A stretch of 64,000 nucleotides of DNA, taken from assembly GCF_036898095.1 (NCBI RefSeq), contig NC_090730.1, forward strand, positions 28,537,780-28,601,779. Reading direction: 5' to 3'. The notes beneath the pieces were generated by a model. The model searched no databases. It worked only from the letters and a program-made list of their open reading frames with translations, and was not told the DNA's origin. Made by a program: the position numbers and the translations under genes. Position 1 is the first letter of the stretch, and the number at the start of each line of letters is the position of its first letter. Shown here one piece after another: positions 36,407-48,551 of the stretch. Source of the stretch: Palaemon carinicauda (taxonomy: Eukaryota; Arthropoda; Malacostraca; Decapoda; Palaemonidae).

Positions 36407-36949
36407 GTATATTTGATCAGGTCATATTGGTTGTAATTCGACTGTTTTATCAGCGCCTTTAATTTGTTAAAGCCTACATAATCAGGGTTCCAACTCAAAA
36501 CATTTACACTAGCTTCATGCAAATTGTGAAATGAAAACTATTTGTTAGACCAATACTGAAAGATCCTCTTCCTTCACTATCGATTTGCCCTTTATCAAGA
36601 GCTTTTTAATTACATTAATATACAAAGTACTGTATATATTTTCTTGTTATAACAAGTGAATTAACTGAAATCTTTCCAAACTTGATCCATCTCCATGAGA
36701 TTAGTGTCTATAATCTCTCCAGTTCAACAGAAAAATCATGAGAGAGTAATTAGAAAAACAAAAAACAGATTTTCCATTCACAAAATCATTACAAAGATTA
36801 CTGGAGTGAAACATGATGCTCAGCATATAAAGACCAAAATGATGTGATGTGATAGGTAATTCCAGGAGGACAGAATAGAGTAGTAGTGAAATTATGTAAT
36901 AAAAAAGCAGGCTTTAATTCAATGCTGGGTCACTATTAATATATAATTT

Positions 36950-37115
36950 TAAGGGAACATAAGGCAGACTCTTAATATCTTTGTGACTTTCTAATGGAAC
37001 ATACGGCAGATGCTTAATATCTCCAAAATTTTTAAATGATCATAAGGCATATGCTTAATATATTTGACACTTTCTAATGGAACATACAGCAGACCCTTAA
37101 TATTCTTTAGACTAA
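36950..37115. repeat. About 42-bp degenerate tandem repeat, 4 units
   Basis: Units share (G)GAACATA-GGCAGA--CTTAATAT and a T-rich remainder. Copies differ at several positions, so the array is old. Confidence 0.75.
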
Positions 37116-38044
37116 ACCCATATAAAAACAAAAAAATCCTTAACAATTGTGTTACCTTGTGTCACCTACCTTCTTGATTCCCATACAGTAAGCTCCATTT
37201 ACTAACTAGTGTACGCAATTTATATCAGCAAATTTCTCTGCTATTACTCCTTATATTATAAACAAAATGGAATCTTCTTAAAAGGTTGTGACCCTACGGA
37301 TTCTTAATAAATCCTCACAGATTATCTCAAACCAATATATGCATGAAATTGCTCCAGGTATTTTGTGATAAATTTTTTATAAAAAATTTATTAAAATACC
37401 TTTCTTACTTTTACAATAAAAAAGAATAACATGCAACTCATTCTAGAAAATGTGGCCTCTCTCCCATTTATAAAAATTTATAATGTAACAAAGTTTTAGT
37501 GTTTTCCCACAACCCAATTTCAGTGTCATCAAGCAGAAAGGTCTAATAGAATTTTTTTTTCTAAAAAGTGTTCAAGGGGTGAGTCTCAGCCCCATAAAAA
37601 GTTATTTTGGGGTTACATTAAATTCCTACTATTGTACTTTATTGTTTCTCGGTTTGATTTTTTTCATTTAAAAATCATTCAGTAGAGAATTTTATGCACT
37701 ATAAGTTATACATTGAAAATTTTCTCAGCATTTTTATTTTTATATGTATTATTTTATCAATGTATAGAAGTCACTCTCAAAAAGTGAATCTACAGATTGT
37801 AGGCTATAAAATTCTCTATATTTTCAGGTTTGAATGACATAAATTGATTAATATCAAAAATGGTAATAACAACTTTTCTCTGAAAAATTCATGTTTTGAG
37901 AAATCGGCATCAATGTTTTTTTTTTTTTTTTGGGGGGGGGGGGGGAATTTAGCAGTAATTTTCCTTACCACTGACGATCATAAGAACATAATTATATCTC
38001 ATAGTTACTTCCTAAAATGCCCAATTGAGTAAGACGTTTCTAGC

Positions 38045-38353
38045 TTAACCCTTTTACCCCCAAAGGACGTACTGGTACGTTTCACAAAACTCATCCCTTT
38101 ACCCCCATGGACGTACCGGTACGTCCTTGCAAAAAAATGCTAGAAATTTTTTTTTTTTTCATATTTTTATATTTTTTTGAGAAAATTCAGGCATTTTCCA
38201 AGAAAATGAGACCAACCTGACCTCTCTATGACAAAAATTAAGGCTGTTAGAGCAATTTAAAAAATATATACTGCAAAATGTGCTGGGGAAAAAATAACCC
38301 CTTGGGGGTTAAGGGTTGGAAATTTCCAAAGAGCCTGGGGGTAAAAGGGTTAA
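38045..38353. mobile_element. TTAA MITE (piggyBac type)
   Basis: 309 bp flanked by TTAA, with perfect 18-bp inverted ends TTAACCCTTTTACCCCCA. The left half repeats the tip once more (CCCTTTACCCCCATGGACGT) and contains the perfect 18-bp palindrome GGACGTACCGGTACGTCC at 38109-38126; a near-palindrome GACGTACTGGTACGT lies 43 bp before it. There is no coding capacity. The tips resemble those of the piggyBac-like element at 24264 (TTAACCCT), which could have supplied a transposase family able to move it. Confidence 0.8.
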
Positions 38354-39430
38354 TATAATCTCCTTTGTGCACTTTCAGTGAAAACTTTTATGCTTTAGAC
38401 ATACTTAGTTATCGTCTCTGGCACTTTATGCATTTTTCAACACTAAAATTGTTAATATATAAATGGGCAGACAAAGAAATACGGGCTTCAATTTTCTTTT
38501 TTTCTTTGAGATTGGTTGAATAAACATTAGTATTAACTTTTAGCAATAATTTTTCTCACCAATGTGGAATACAAGGATATAATCATGATATTTCAGGGTT
38601 ATTTACTAAGCAGTGGTGAGCCTTTCCTCAAATCCTGTAATAGAGTATATAAACCATGTACCAAGTGCCCAAACGAATAGGACATGGCTAGTACTGGTAT
38701 ATATTCTATGTAAATTTTCTAGACAAATTTAACGCTTTAGGCATATTCAGTTATTGTCTTTGACGCTTTATGCATCTTTCAGCATAACCATAACATAAAA
38801 ATTGGAAATAAACAAACGAATAGACTAAGATATACAATGAATATAATTCAAGAGAGACGTACAGTATAGCAAATGTTTATTTACGACACCATTGAGAAAA
38901 TAATAAAAGAGACATTATCTTTATGAAGAAGTCATAGACAATGGTGGTGCTACTGTATATGGGATACTAACATATCCCTTTCCCTCAAATTCTTGAAGAA
39001 AAAAGTAAAAAAATAGGTACCCTAGTTAGAAAAAGCTTGCGTAAGGAACTGGACATTCTTGCATAAATATAAAGAAATGATATTCTAGCAATAAAACTAA
39101 TTATTTTCATAAAAAAAATATTTGAAACATGATATATAGAAATTCTCTTAGTATATGAAACATGATATAAAGAAATTCTCTTAGCCAAGTTGCAATACTG
39201 TAATCTTTATTTCCAAAATTCCTAACAGAAGTTGTGAGCTGCACCCCTTAGGCATTTATTTTGCCAATGTTTTATACTTAAATCTTACATACTTGATACA
39301 GTATTGAAAGTACCCTGTACTGTATTTTCATATACTGTATGTCCGAACATCTTTTGGAATTAAAGGCTTTAACACTAAATGAAAACTCAAATTACCAGAC
39401 TTGATTTGCATTTCAGATAACTTATCAATT
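38354..39430. other. Intron DNA, no gene seen
   Basis: AT-rich; nothing recognisable apart from a 40-bp near-duplication at 39124-39183 (GAAACATGATATA-AGAAATTCTCTTAG). Confidence 0.5.
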
Positions 39431-39646
39431 TTAATCCAAATGATCTTTAAAAATTGAGGGATATGTCATCTTGGAGGTGGCCACTTCTGATGACTTAGAA
39501 GAGTAAGAATCAGGAATTACCTTGAGCAACTTATTTGGATACCTTTCAAAAATAAATTTCCATACTGATTGAAAAGGAGATACCTTATCAGGGTAAGGTT
39601 CTTCCTTTGTTCTCATCATCTTGTTCTGAAGGATTTTCCAAGACAT
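39431..39646 (-). pseudogene. Gag-like fragment (tentative), partner of 12744-13037
   Basis: 71 codons containing VSPFQSVWKFIFERYPNK and KSSEVATSK, similar in layout to the 12744-13037 fragment. Upstream on the same strand a second frame (NQQTGRPIGNVLENPSEQD) also looks protein-like, so a frameshift is likely. I infer an old retroelement gag; the identity is uncertain. Confidence 0.35.
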
Positions 39647-39699
39647 TACCTATTGGTCTTCCTGTTTGTTGATTTATAAGGGAAACTTTGCACACTCTT

Positions 39700-40060
39700 T
39701 AGGCAAGGAACTTGTCTTGGCAGTTGAGGTACTAGCCCCTACATTTACACAGTTAGGGTAAACTCGAGATATATCATTGGCCGAGCTTCTATGAAACAGA
39801 TACACACTGCCATCCGAAATATGATGAAACCCATCAGTTTTTGCCAAAACTTAAACAGATTTATCTGATACAAGTACATTTTGTTCTTAAGAAACCATAC
39901 GATATAGCATGCCATTCACGTTTAAAATAAGAGGTTGCTTATGAGTGCTTACTTAGCATTTAGCAAGCGGAGGGATATTAGGATCCAATCTACCAATTCG
40001 GTATTCTTTCTTGCAATCTAGTGATCTAATATAGCAGAAACTGGATTGCTTGAATGCATG
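39700..40060. repeat. Decayed dispersed repeat B, copy 3
   Basis: Blocks CACTGCCATCCGAAATATGA, GGATATTAGGATCCAATCTA and TTGCAATCTAGTGATCT correspond in order and spacing to 11200-11560 and 13050-13400. In both this copy and the 13-kb copy the gag-like fragment lies within a few hundred bp on the left, so the repeat and fragment belong to one ancient element. Confidence 0.5.
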
Positions 40061-41337
40061 GTTTTAACAGCAGAAGGATCGAAAGTAAATAAAATAGAAC
40101 CCCTACACTAAACTTGAAGAGTAAGGATAAGGTCTGAAACTGGGCAGGTTAAGATGTCAACTTCTACATTGGCTAAAAGAATCAGTGGCCTTCTAAGATT
40201 GTACAAAAGAAGCTAAGAATGATGAGGTCTTCTCAAGCAAATCATTATCACAGCTAGACTCGTTAATGGCTGGAGTAGCATTTTCGTCAACATCACAGCT
40301 ATAATGAACTAGTCTAGTCTTCTCTGGATTTCACCCAGAACTAAAAGTTAGTTTTCTTATATACTTGGAACTTTTCATTTAGTGAGCAATTATCTGAAAA
40401 TTTTTTCCATAAGCAGAACAGTATGGCCTTCCCATTACTTACAGCAAGTAATGGGAATGCAGGTCACGATCATCCAAAAAAAATTCCAGTGAAAAATATA
40501 AACAAATTACTAACAACCCAGAAGAATATATTTCTTCAAATCACTAATAACAAATAAATTTTATAACCTGGAGATGGAAAGTCAACTTAATAGCACAAGA
40601 TCGAAACAGAGCATAAAGGACAAATGACAGTATGGCATACCCAAGCCATGGTTACTGCCAATAGTCACTATATTGTCTCAATACTATACTAGAGGCCTAA
40701 GCCTACTGAAAAGAAAGAAAAGGGAAGATTTTTTAGTATAAGTCAATATAAGCCAGGTTTCAAGAGAAACAATATGAACATGAGGTGGGTATTGACATAA
40801 ATGCTATTACAAAAATACAATTTTTTAAAGATTTTCATAGCAATGCATTCACTTTTCTACTGTATAGCTTTATTTTAGGCCTTTTATATCACTCTTCTAG
40901 TTCTATTTCTTCCTTTGTCAGGTTTTATATTTTCTGGTAAGCCCCAAAAAGGACTGGCTCTCATGTTGTTTTTATTGAATCAAAAGTTATTCTAGATAGT
41001 CTTAAGGATTTCTAATTTTTCATTTTCCTAAGGCCCTTTTAAACTTTTCTGGCTTTCATATTTTCTACTTGCCCTCTGTGATGTCAAAATCTTCCAGTTC
41101 ATGATCTAGTTTCATTCAGATTTCCAAATAGCTCAAATTAACTTGAACAAATTGTATAAAAGGGATTATGGGAGAAGCATGGGTAGGGGTAGTGGTAGTG
41201 GTGGTGGTGGGGGGGGGGAGGGGGGAAAGGGGGGGGGGCAGTAGCTGTAGTAGCGGGCAGTAGCCGGATGTAGAACGGCACCTCGTAGTTACAGGGGATG
41301 TTGAGGAAGGAGAAGACTAATTGGTAAGGGACCTCTG

Positions 41338-41425
41338 ACAGTGGTTTTAACACGTCCCAGTTACTATACCGACACCCTATAAGGGTGAGCGAGCTGGGTA
41401 TATTCCTGGCATTCCATGCAACTTT
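41338..41425. repeat. Dispersed repeat C, copy 2
   Basis: Matches 17660-17755 block by block (AGTGGTTTT, ATACCGACACC, AAGGGTGAGCGAG, GGCATTCCATGC). It follows a G-rich tract (41185-41240). Confidence 0.45.
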
Positions 41426-41675
41426 TTTCTCTGGTGTATTTAGCAGTATTTATAATTAAGAAATGGTTCTATAAGGAGCATTTCACGGAGCGACACATGT
41501 TGAGCCCAGAAATGTAGTATTTGTTGCAATGTTTACCCTAAATTCAAAAGAAGATATTATACTAATATAATGCTTAAAACTGCGGTGAATCAAAAATACC
41601 TATGACCACCTACTAAATATGGGGATTACAAAAATTAACACCACCTAAACCAGAAATTGAAACTTGTTGAAAAAA

Positions 41676-42070
41676 GACTTTGTACAATGTACTTGTGTCT
41701 ATAGCTTATAATGCCACACTAAATTGGGGCTACAGTAGTAACTTTTGCATTTCATAACTAATTACCATTCCACTAATGTATGAACAAGCAAAAATAATGA
41801 TTAAAAAAGGCTTTGTACAACATACTTGTGTCTATACCTTATAGGCTAATAATGCCACACTAAATTAGACTACTGTAATTTTAGCATTTCATAAATAATT
41901 ACCATTCCACAAATGTATGAACAAGCAAAAATTATGATTAAAAAAGGCTTTGTACAACATACTTGTGTCTATACCTTATAATAATGCCATTCTAAATTAG
42001 ACTACAGTGATTTTGCATTTCATAACTAATGGCCATTCCAGAAATGTATGAACAAGCAAAGATAATGCAA
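41676..42070. repeat. About 135-bp tandem repeat, 3 units, beside a ZFYVE1 exon
   Basis: Each unit holds GGCTTTGTACAACATACTTG, TGTCTATACCTTATA, TAATGCCACACTAAATTAGA and ATGTATGAACAAGCAAAAAT. Units are about 90% identical. The array ends 133 bp downstream of the donor of the 42203-42386 exon. Confidence 0.85.
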
Positions 42071-42202
42071 CCACCACTTGAATAAAGTTGCACTTCCAGT
42101 TTGGTTAAAAATACATTGAATGTAATTAAAACTAAGAGATAGGCAGTCCATGATTTCCTTTTTACTCGCAAACAACTAAATCATTGGAAAATAAAAACTT
42201 AC

Positions 42203-42386
42203 CTTCATCACTTCCTTCACTGCACTGTTTATCCCGATAGCAGGACCTGCAGACCCTTACTGGTTCATCTCCCCAACCTTTCTCTGGCACTGGCATGGTG
42301 GCATCAGAGCAGCCATCACAAAACCCATCCCCACACTTTCGGCAGTGATGAATTGTCTCTAAAGGTTCATTGCACAACTTACAGTT
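42203..42386 (-). CDS. ZFYVE1: ZFYVE1 exon: core of the first FYVE domain
   Basis: 184-base exon, acceptor TTTTGTTTCAG, donor GTAAGTTTT, phase 0 in and 1 out. It encodes NCKLCNEPLETIHHCRKCG, GFCDGCSDATMPVPEKGW and EPVRVCRSCYRD, that is, seven of the eight zinc-binding cysteines plus HHCR and RVC; the W-x-x motif is on the previous exon. The FYVE fold binds PI3P on membranes. Ile precedes HHCR where a basic residue is usual. The acidic tail CSEGSDEG leads to the linker exon at 27766. Confidence 0.92.
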
Positions 42387-43059
42387 CTGAAACAAAATTT
42401 TCACAAAAGTAATATACTGATCATTAAGCCAACTATGCAATGGTCCTAAAATACACTGATACACTTGTTAGTAAAAATGAAAAGCGGATTTATTTCAAAA
42501 TTCATTTAAAAGAATCTATGATAGATAGAGCTGTTCCACTAAAGATATGCTGTCTTCTTAAATAAATCTTAAACTTATCTATACATACTACTGTATACAT
42601 TTACCCGTAATGACTATTCAACCCACATTACAACAAATATTTCATAAAATCAACTTAACATTGTTCCTAGCTCAATCACTGTTCAGGTACTCCTAAGACT
42701 ATCGTGATAAATATGTATATCTTGAGTTGAGATATTTCTTCCATTTATTAATCTCTGAGTTCCATCGAACACATAAATCACCTTCTTAGATAGAGGTCAT
42801 TCAATATAAGGTACTATACTAGCTATCCTGACATTATTTCTTAATGGTTCTCCTATTGTTTACATATCAACCCTGATGACTTGAAATGCTATCAAGAAAA
42901 CAATAAATTTTTTTAAAAGGTGATCTATCTTAAAGTCTATTAAGAAGGTCCAGCAGTTAGCAACCAATCTCCATAGAGACCTGTTTATTACAAAAGAGCA
43001 TCGCAAACCACCTCTCTATGTAGCTCCAAATGTGGGCTCCCAAGCAGTAACAAGATGTT

Positions 43060-44160
43060 CTGAACCTAGATTGGAACAGGTGGTTGTCGATTTATCTGTT
43101 CCCGCTGACGAGTTTAATTTATAAGGCTTCAAAAACCCTTTAGAATTTTTCAGGGACGGCTGTGCTAATAGCACCACTTTAGCCCAACAGCCTGTGGCAC
43201 CCATTACTTCTTTGTCTGACCATAACTACACCTCCCGCAGACTATACAGCTGTATCAGAAAGTGGAAGAGTGGACTACCTTCGTTTCCTCCTTTCTGACC
43301 TGGAACCTCAACACTTGGTTTTTCTTTACCGCATATTCGAAAAAGAATTCTCTGCTGACAATTTGACTTATTTGATGAGCTGTAAGAGGTCTTCATCCAC
43401 AAGACAATATCAATCAGTATGGAAGACATGGTTGGCTCTCCAGCAGAATCAGTCACCTCCTCAGATAACCTCTGACTTCTTGGCTTCCTTTCTCGTCCAC
43501 CTCTTTGAGAAGAGGAAGCTCCACCCATCGATTATATCATATAAATCTCTTCTAAGGGAACCTATCAAGTGTGCCTTCAGCATGAATCTCAACTCAGACA
43601 TCTTTCATAAGATCACCCTATCTTTTGCCTTGAGAAGACCATCACCACCCACTTCGATGGTCTCTTGATCTCTGGATAGGGTCCTGGAGTTCTTGGCCAA
43701 GTAGGACAACAACACAGTTCCTCTAAAAAAATTGTTACAAAAAGCTATAATTCTAGTAGCATTAGCTTCAGGAGCTAGAGTCAGCAAACTGGAGGACTTT
43801 AGCAGAAATGACAGCTTTATTACCAAAATTCCAGGTCATCTTTTAATTTTGCCTACTAGACTCCTTTTTCTAGCCAAAAACAAGAAGCCTTTTCAGAGAC
43901 AAGACCCACTCTATATCTCAGTGCTAGAGTACGGACCTCTGTCCTTTGTCGACTTTAAAAAGTATATTTACAGAGTTCTAAGTCTCTAAAAGAGAGCTTG
44001 TTTTGAAATACCCAGACCAACAAACCCCTTTCTACAGGAACCCCATATTTTAAGGACATCTTTAATTATAAAAGCTGATCCTCTATCTATCCATATAACA
44101 CACTATATGAGGAAAACTGCTTTTTCACTGGAATTTTTTGCCAACATGAAATTTTAGGAC
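43060..44160 (+). pseudogene. DIRS-like ORF2 tail fused to tyrosine recombinase (divergent lineage)
   Basis: One plus-strand frame, broken by about five stops, first reads YLFPLTSLIYKASKTL and GTAVLIAPL, the module that follows RNase H in DIRS ORF2. It then runs directly into a recombinase: LVFLYRIFEKEFS, RQYQSVWKTWLALQQ, FLASFLVHLFEKRK, ILVALASGARVSKLEDFS (first Arg), RLLFLAKNKKPFQRQDPLYI and finally HYMRKTAFSLEFFANM (H-x-x-R). It ends before the Tyr. Unlike copies 2 and 3, the two domains share one frame. It lies antisense in a ZFYVE1 intron; no terminal repeats are identified. Confidence 0.7.
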
Positions 44161-44461
44161 ATCCAGAGTTTTACGGGGTAGTCTAGGCATAGAGTGATTA
44201 TTGCCTAAAACAAATACAAGCATTAAAATATTCATGCATGATACTCAGCACATTCATTACCCATGCAGGGGAAGCCCCTGAGGAAGGACCAAATCAGCCA
44301 GGTCCTTCAGAGGAACTGGAATAATGGGAAGTTGGGCAGACAGCAGTCTTCAATTATCTTTGTGTGGTAAGAATCAGACTGGTTAGTTTATCTTCTCACA
44401 CAGGGATGAGAAGTGTGGATCACAGGTTGTGCTTGGTTTCAGAACATTGGAGAGAGAAAAA

Positions 44462-44650
44462 AAAAAAAAAAGTGTTGTCGTCTCCAAAAACTCGCCTGCT
44501 TCCCTAGCCTCATGCAAAAAAAAAAAAAAAATAAATAAATAAAGGCCGTCTCCAAAAACCCGCCTGCTTCCCTAGCCTCATGCAAAAAAAAAAAAAAATA
44601 AATAAATAAAGGCCGTCTCCAAAAACCCGCCTGCTTCCCTAGCCTCATGT
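44462..44650. repeat. 65-72-bp tandem repeat, 3 units
   Basis: Units CGTCTCCAAAAACCCGCCTG then CTTCCCTAGCCTCATGCAAA, separated by poly-A and ATAAATAAATAAAG. Units differ in poly-A length and one base. Confidence 0.9.
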
Positions 44651-44919
44651 AGGGTGGTGGAATGCATTCTGTCCCACTCAATCGAGAATGGCAGTTGTGG
44701 CCTGTTGAAGATACGGAGATGCTGTGGCAAGTTCTGTGACAATACTCACCGAGTCTTTGCTCTGCACATTGTTACACTGGCCTTAAAAGCAGAGAAACTT
44801 ACTTGAGGGTACACTCAAACATGCTGTTCTATCTTCCTTCTCTTCCTCTTGCTTGTTTTAAAGTTTGTATAGTCTATATATAAGAGATCTAATTTAATAT
44901 CGTTATTGTTCTTAAAATA

Positions 44920-45310
44920 TTTTATTTTTATTATTTATTACTTCTCTTATATCATATTTATTTCCTTATTCCCTTTCCTCGCTGGGCTATTTTTCCCTTT
45001 TGGAGCCCTTGGGTTTACAGCATCTTGCTTTTCCAACTAGGCGTTCTAGCTTGGCTTGTAATAATAATAATAATGATAACAATATTTCTTCCTCAAATCT
45101 CCCTCATTCATTACTTCTTATGTAGCTTGCTTATTTCCCTATTTTGTTTCCTCACTGGGATAATTTTCCCTGTTGGAGCCCTTAGGCCACTATCCATATA
45201 GGCTTGTAGCTTGGATGATAATGATGATGATAATAAATAATAAACAATAATAATAATATTATTACTAATAATAATACTAATAATAATAACAATAATAATA
45301 ACAACACCAA
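44920..45310 (-). repeat. Dispersed repeat family A, copies 3 and 4, with (ATA)n
   Basis: Two adjacent minus-strand copies (44920-45065 and about 45105-45225). Each shows CTAGTTGGAAAAGCA-like or diverged equivalents, GGGCTCCAA-AGGGAAAA and a GAGGAAA-GGGAATAAGGAAATA-like stretch. Each is followed by ATA/ATG trinucleotide runs. Confidence 0.65.
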
Positions 45311-46721
45311 CAACTCCACAACCAGAATGGATTAATCCTTTTCCTTCGCTGCATATACTATGGGTAATCTGAAATCTCTAGTGAAACCACTACCTAACTA
45401 ACAATATCCATAATTTGCAAGGGACTTTCCTTACCACACTCCACAACCTCGGGATCATTGCCGCTGGACTATTTTATGAAAATAATTTCAAATCTCAGCA
45501 CTTATTCTCTACAAGTATCTTGGATTAGCTCTACAGTATCTATTTCAGGTATTATAATAGGATTAGATCTGTATGTCTCAGATATTATAACAGATGTGTT
45601 TAAGGCTTTTAGTATTAAAAAGCTTCCAGTAATAAGGTTGTTTTTTGGTAATTAGATGTGAGCTTACAGAACAGTATTTAAAAGGTTTGACTTTTGAACC
45701 TTTTGGATATATTATTACATAAAAGGGGATAATAAATACCTAAAACTAAATATCTGGACCTACCAGAACAGCCTAAGACAAGTGCCACTCTAAAATTTGC
45801 CCTCTCACTATTACCTGAATCCATCATACATCGCCTTTCATGCTGGACTTAGGTAATATGAAAGTCCCAACATGTACTGGCTTCAACCACCCTGTCCCAG
45901 AGCCAGTGGAACTCTGTTTGGGGGAATTGACAAGGTAAGAACTTGGTGCTTGTCCTAAAAAACTTTAATGAGAAAAGAAGGCTTAGCATGGGACTAAGTT
46001 CTCAAACTTGACAGAGCCACCTATTGTCAGATGGCAAGGAGAAACTTTCAGGCAGCCCTGATACTGGGGACAGCCTAAGTCACAACACTAAGTATCCAGA
46101 ATCTTTCATCAATGAGCGTAGCTATTGTCTCCAGAGACTAACCCACAAGGTAGTGGGACTATTGACTTGGTTTAGCTATTACTAGAAATTGTGTGCTAGG
46201 GTGTAGCAATTGGAGCTGACTATAGAGTTGAGATTCCAGTGGTGAACAGTGTTTTGTGGCCATCGTGATAAGATTCAACTGCCCTCTTAATAAAAGGTAT
46301 CACACCACCTGAAATCACTAAACACCCCACACAATAACAGATAAACCAAAAGGACCTCGAAACTCTACTGTCTAGCTACCATAGCAGACAACACAAGAAA
46401 CTTCCAGATCACTTGTCCAAGCTCTTTAGTTGATTTTCTTGAGATGCGTTGCCTATGAGCTCCATGACAATACTGATGAAAATGATAGGGATAACAATAA
46501 TCAACACACACAACCATTGACCATATTACTGATATACTGTAGCCTTTTTCTGAACTATTCATAATTGACGATACCAATGATAAGGACAGCAATTCAATCA
46601 TTAACTCACAACCCTTCAGCATATTGATGTATTGTAGCCATTTCTTAGTACTATTCATAATTGAAAATACCAAACAGATAAAAAAATATATTTAAAAGAT
46701 TTTATTTGAAATATAACATAC
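45311..46721. other. ZFYVE1 intron, no gene seen
   Basis: Short ORFs without recognisable domains. A diverged direct repeat lies near 46505-46670 (CATATTACTGATATACTGTA / CATATTGATGTATTGTAGCC, each followed by CTATTCATAATTGA). Confidence 0.5.
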
Positions 46722-46850
46722 CGTACAAAGATGGTTTGGCCTCCAATAGACAGGGTTGACTTGATCTGTTAACCAAGATGAAACTACTTTAGCAGGCGGG
46801 GCAGAAATTGTGGATATTGCAGTGCCCAAGGCAGCAACTCCTTCCAATAC
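46722..46850 (-). CDS. ZFYVE1: ZFYVE1 exon: lead-in and W-x-x motif of first FYVE domain
   Basis: 129-base exon (43 codons, phase 0 both sides), acceptor TAATTTTCAG, donor GTATGTTAT. It encodes VLEGVAALGTAISTISAPP, then VVSSWLTDQVNPVYWRPNHL and CT. The SWLTDQ-xxP-x-YWRPN stretch is characteristic of ZFYVE1 just before its first finger. WRPN replaces the classic W-x-x-D of FYVE domains. It joins directly to NCKLC of the next exon. Confidence 0.9.
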
Positions 46851-48111
46851 CTGAAAATTATGTTATTTTGAATCAAGAGGAAATTAATTGTTATTTTGAA
46901 TTAAGAGGAAATTCAGTAATAAGTAAACATAAATCTTCATTGGTTTATTTAATCTTTATAACTTGTAAACCTTTGAAATAACCTTGCAATTCACATCATA
47001 CAAACAATGAATTGCTTGAAAGCCTTAACTTATGATTTTATGGTTAAGCTTACATTTACAAAGAAATAATGGATTCATAACTTTACATAACGATACATGA
47101 CAGCGAGTAACCTTTCATAAGCCCCCAATACCCCAACCTATCTTGGCTCATAAGGGTGGTAATGTCATGTTCAATAATGAAGCTAACAAGCCTTAAGGAT
47201 ATGCAAGTACACAACATGAGGAATAGCAGGACCTGCTTGAAATAGAAGAAGTCTAGAAAAGGTACCATGATCACTGTATGATTTCAATAATAACTAAACT
47301 GTCTTTGATCTTCAATTTCAAATTAACAAAGGCTAACTTTGGTACAATAATGCTACTATATTGAGGTACTTTGTGAAATATATCATTCGGATCATAGTTT
47401 TTTTTCTTATAGCCCATACATTACTTAGTTTGCAATTCTTTTTTATTTGAAAAGAATTAATTATATCAGATAAAAAATAAAACAGCAAGAAAATTTCTTG
47501 TTTTAGGCTATTTTCAGGTATTTTGCCAGAAGCACTATGAGTTATTCCCTTATGTTTTGATAAGAACATAACTGTTATCAGATTATAATCCTTTTAAAGA
47601 TTTATCTGTTAAAAGGAAGCCTTACAATCTAAAACTAAAGTGTGTAGCATTTGACATATCTGATATCATATCATTTAAAGATATTACGTTAGTTAATAAA
47701 ACAGATATCAGAAATATTATAAATATGACTAAAATACAGTTCATTCAACTTATTTAATACTGGGTGGAGATTTACCATCCCAATGAGTCAAACTTGATCA
47801 TACAGAGCTGGTCCTAATAAATTTGAGAGATGAAATATATGTAAAATGAAAAAATAAATTAGTTATTAAAACCTTTGCAAGTTTATCTATGAAGCCTGTG
47901 TTTCTTAAAAATCTTAAAATCTTAAAAAGACAAACATACTCAGAATCAGATAAAATGTCAATTGAAAGTTTTCTGACTAAAACTTTAATATCTGTCTTTA
48001 GAAACTGTAATTTCACAAAATATATGTTGGATGATTAAAATAGTGTCAGTGTCACACACTCATTGGACTTCTGAAAAATTTCATAAGGTGTACACATTAA
48101 AAATCCATAGT
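46851..48111. other. ZFYVE1 intron left of DIRS copy 3
   Basis: A 25-bp direct duplication follows the exon (46873-46915, TTATTTTGAAT-AAGAGGAAATT). The rest is AT-rich and has no gene. Confidence 0.5.
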
Positions 48112-48385
48112 TGTTCCAACACGGAGTACTTACCTCGAACTACTTTCTTAGGAGTACCTGGGATCTCCTCCCATCCGACCAGAGTTTTGTGTAGTTTACC
48201 CTACTTCCGTTTTCTGTGAGGGCTAACCTCAGGTGGATGGATACGTGCCCTGAGGCTAAGCCCGGGTCAGGAAGCGTGCTAGCTTGGGTCTCGACCCTCA
48301 GTAAGTTCTCTGGTCACGTTGCAATCTCATCTCGACGCTCTCCTTATTTCAGTGCGACCCTTTGTGTCCCCGACCCCTTTGTGTC
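48112..48385. repeat. DIRS copy 3 left (5') terminal repeat
   Basis: Starts TGTTCCAACACGGAGTACTT, then ACCTCGAACTACTTTCTTAG. The body is mirrored at 54395-54603, and a diverged copy is at 7381-7660. The outer tip is repeated inversely at 54280-54306. Confidence 0.9.
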
Positions 48386-48551
48386 CCACGTGGTCTTCAC
48401 GCGGTATCCCTGTGCTTTCCCTTTGTGTCACCAAGGTCTCGAGCGTTAACCTTGTGGTTTCCCTTTGTGTTCCCGCAGTCTCACGTGTTAATCTTGTGCT
48501 TTCTTATTCTTTCCCGCTGTGTTCCTGCGTCTTACGGTGTATTGCTAGTGC

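Noticed and set aside
44462..44650. CRISPR-like or regulatory array
   Set aside because: Simple tandem duplication with poly-A between units; no spacers.
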